Shown here: in pieces, positions 6,415 through 7,624 of the stretch
How the letters are laid out: the number at the start of each line of letters is the position of its first letter
Numbering within the stretch: position 1 is the first letter of the stretch
DNA from: DASUFI01 sp036274635
GTDB lineage: Bacteria > Planctomycetota > B15-G4
Reading direction: 5' to 3'
Assembly (NCBI GenBank): GCA_036274635.1
Contig: DASUFI010000014.1
Coordinates: 1-7,624 of the forward strand
Length of the DNA stretch: 7,624 bases
Notes under the pieces: model-generated
Seen by the model: the letters and a program-made list of their open reading frames with translations, nothing else
Told to the model about the DNA's origin: nothing
Databases searched by the model: none
Made by a program: the position numbers and the translations under genes

Positions 6415-7624
6415 ATGGCCCCGAGACCGTGACGCCGCGCGCGTCGTCGAGCGCGGGCCGCTCGAGGCTCAGGCCATCCTCGTCCGCCGCGGCGACGAGA
6501 CCCACCAGCAGGCCCCCGAGGCCGGGCCGCCCCAGCGCCAACAGGTCGCCGCGCGCAGGCTGCCAGCCGGGGGGCCAGCTCTCGGGCGACAGGCCCACCA
6601 CGCGCACCTCGCCGTCGCGCGTGACGCACAGCAGCGGTCCGGCGGGCGGCGAGAGATCCACGATCGCGCTGCCGCCCGTCACGGTGGTCACGCGCCCCAG
6701 GTACAGGCCGTCCTGGCTGACCCAGTCGCCTTCGCGCACGCCAACGCGCGTGCCGGCTTGCAGGCGCGCGGTGCGGCGGCCGTGCGAGGTGGCCATGAGC
6801 CGCGTGTCCAGCTGGCGCGGCGTGCGCGGCGCGGCGGGAGCGCCGGCGATGGCCAGCAACTCGAGCGAGAAGGGATCGGCCAGCGGGCGCAGGCACAGCT
6901 CGTCGCCCAGGCGCAGGCGCGCCGCGCCGCCAGGCTGCTCGTCGCGCGCGCCCTCGAGGCGCCCGAGCAGCAGGCCCGCGGGCAGGTTGTCGCCCAGCGA
7001 GGACACGTCACGCGTCCAGCACAGCTGGTCCGGCGGCGGCGCCACGCTGCTGGTGCGCGCGAGCAGCGACAGCGCCGGATGGCGCGGGTCGTCGTCGGCT
7101 TCCGACGGGCCCACGAGCACCTCGATCGGGCGCGCGCCCGCGCCCGGCTGCCACTGGCCGGCCACGGCGCGCAGGTCGCGGCGGCCGAGCGGCGCCACGA
7201 TGGCCAGGTCCGTGCCCGGCTCGGGGCCCGCGCGCAGCTCGGTGACGAAGCCCACGAGCATGCGGCGGTGCGTGGCCGGCGCGCCGGGGCGCACGCAGCC
7301 GGACGGCACCACCACCGACAGCTCGCGCCGCGCGAGGTCGCGTGCCACCACCGGCGCGGGCAGCGTCTGCAGGCCGGGCGCGGCCGCCGGACCGTCGCGC
7401 AGCACCGCCTGCTGCCAGCCGTCCCACGCCAGGCGCGCGTCGGAGACCAGCGCCTGCAGCGTGGCCGCCTCGTCGGGGGAGCGCGCCGGCAGCGCGGTGT
7501 CCACCAGCTCCTCGAGCGGCCGCAGCAGCGCGGCGGGCGCCTGCTCGGCGCGGCGCAGCGGACCCCAGCCCGCCAGCGAGATGGCCGCGAGCAGCAGCGT
7601 GCCCGCGGCGGCCGAGCGGCGCAG
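6413..7624 (-). CDS. mreC: MreC-like elongasome scaffold with extra C-terminal domain (N-terminus outside window)
   Basis: The frame is open to the window edge, giving 403 visible residues (numbered from the edge). MreC is a bitopic periplasmic scaffold that binds and activates PBP2. Residues 5-20 (AAAGTLLLAAISLAGWG region) form the membrane anchor, so only a short N-terminus should be missing. Residues 22-85 are helical, standing in for the MreC coiled coil. Residues 88-262 fit the beta-domain: an opening strand, MLVGFVTEL (122-130), then CWTRDVSSLGDNLPAGLLLG (202-221), close to the usual vTSGlggifPaGlpvG, and LRPLADPFSLELLAI (245-259). About 140 further residues follow (264-403); they include LQAGTRVGVREGDWVSQDGL (288-307), LGRVTTV and a GD...GLGGLLVG segment (359-375), resembling a second beta-domain. 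A GTG at 7504 is not accepted as the start because the anchor lies upstream. Position before mreD and the PBP2 gene supports the call. Confidence 0.88.
   Translation of the reverse strand: MRRSAAAGTLLLAAISLAGWGPLRRAEQAPAALLRPLEELVDTALPARSPDEAATLQALVSDARLAWDGWQQAVLRDGPAAAPGLQTLPAPVVARDLARRELSVVVPSGCVRPGAPATHRRMLVGFVTELRAGPEPGTDLAIVAPLGRRDLRAVAGQWQPGAGARPIEVLVGPSEADDDPRHPALSLLARTSSVAPPPDQLCWTRDVSSLGDNLPAGLLLGRLEGARDEQPGGAARLRLGDELCLRPLADPFSLELLAIAGAPAAPRTPRQLDTRLMATSHGRRTARLQAGTRVGVREGDWVSQDGLYLGRVTTVTGGSAIVDLSPPAGPLLCVTRDGEVRVVGLSPESWPPGWQPARGDLLALGRPGLGGLLVGLVAAADEDGLSLERPALDDARGVTVSGP

Noticed and set aside
7502..7504. GTG as the start codon of MreC
   Set aside because: The frame continues to the window edge and encodes a clear membrane anchor upstream, so this GTG is an internal valine.
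1..7624. tRNA or rRNA genes, CRISPR arrays, insertion sequences, attachment sites
   Set aside because: None found. Protein genes occupy nearly every base, and no spaced repeats, transposase motifs or terminal inverted repeats were seen.

Overview
The window is a very GC-rich bacterial chromosome segment, coding almost end to end; the widest gap between genes is 23 bases. It holds two convergent blocks. The plus-strand block (1-1066) is the tail of a CbpA-type J-domain co-chaperone, a short CbpM-type chaperone modulator and a PaaI-like hotdog thioesterase, joined by ATGA and GTGA start/stop overlaps. The minus-strand block (7624 down to 1090) is read mreC (5' end outside the window), mreD, the class B penicillin-binding protein gene mrdA (PBP2), rodA, then corA. 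Both blocks end in a 23-base gap that holds a perfect 7-bp GC hairpin.

The minus-strand block encodes the membrane part of the elongasome (rod complex). RodA polymerises lipid II glycan strands, PBP2 cross-links them, and MreC and MreD tie these enzymes to MreB filaments. mreB would be expected just upstream, beyond the right edge. mreD/mrdA and mrdA/rodA overlap by four bases. corA follows rodA by 11 bases, with an AGGAGG ribosome site that overlaps the rodA stop codon, so a Mg2+/Co2+ channel seems to be carried on the cell-shape transcript.

The most interesting signal is that three periplasm-facing partners of one machine are all unusual. MreC carries a C-terminal extension of about 140 residues that reads like a second MreC beta-domain. 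PBP2 has 820 residues, with about 170 more before its active serine than in E. coli PBP2. RodA has an extra charged helical stretch of about 27 residues in the large periplasmic loop that also carries its catalytic aspartate. One lineage-specific enlargement of the MreC-PBP2-RodA interface would explain all three, but this is inference.

The organism is probably a diderm, rod-forming, high-GC bacterium outside the best-studied groups. The window does not fix the phylum; Planctomycetota or another deep high-GC lineage is only a guess. No RNA genes, mobile elements, CRISPR arrays or signs of recent transfer were seen. Many long open frames exist on the opposite strands and were judged to be shadows caused by GC-rich third codon positions.
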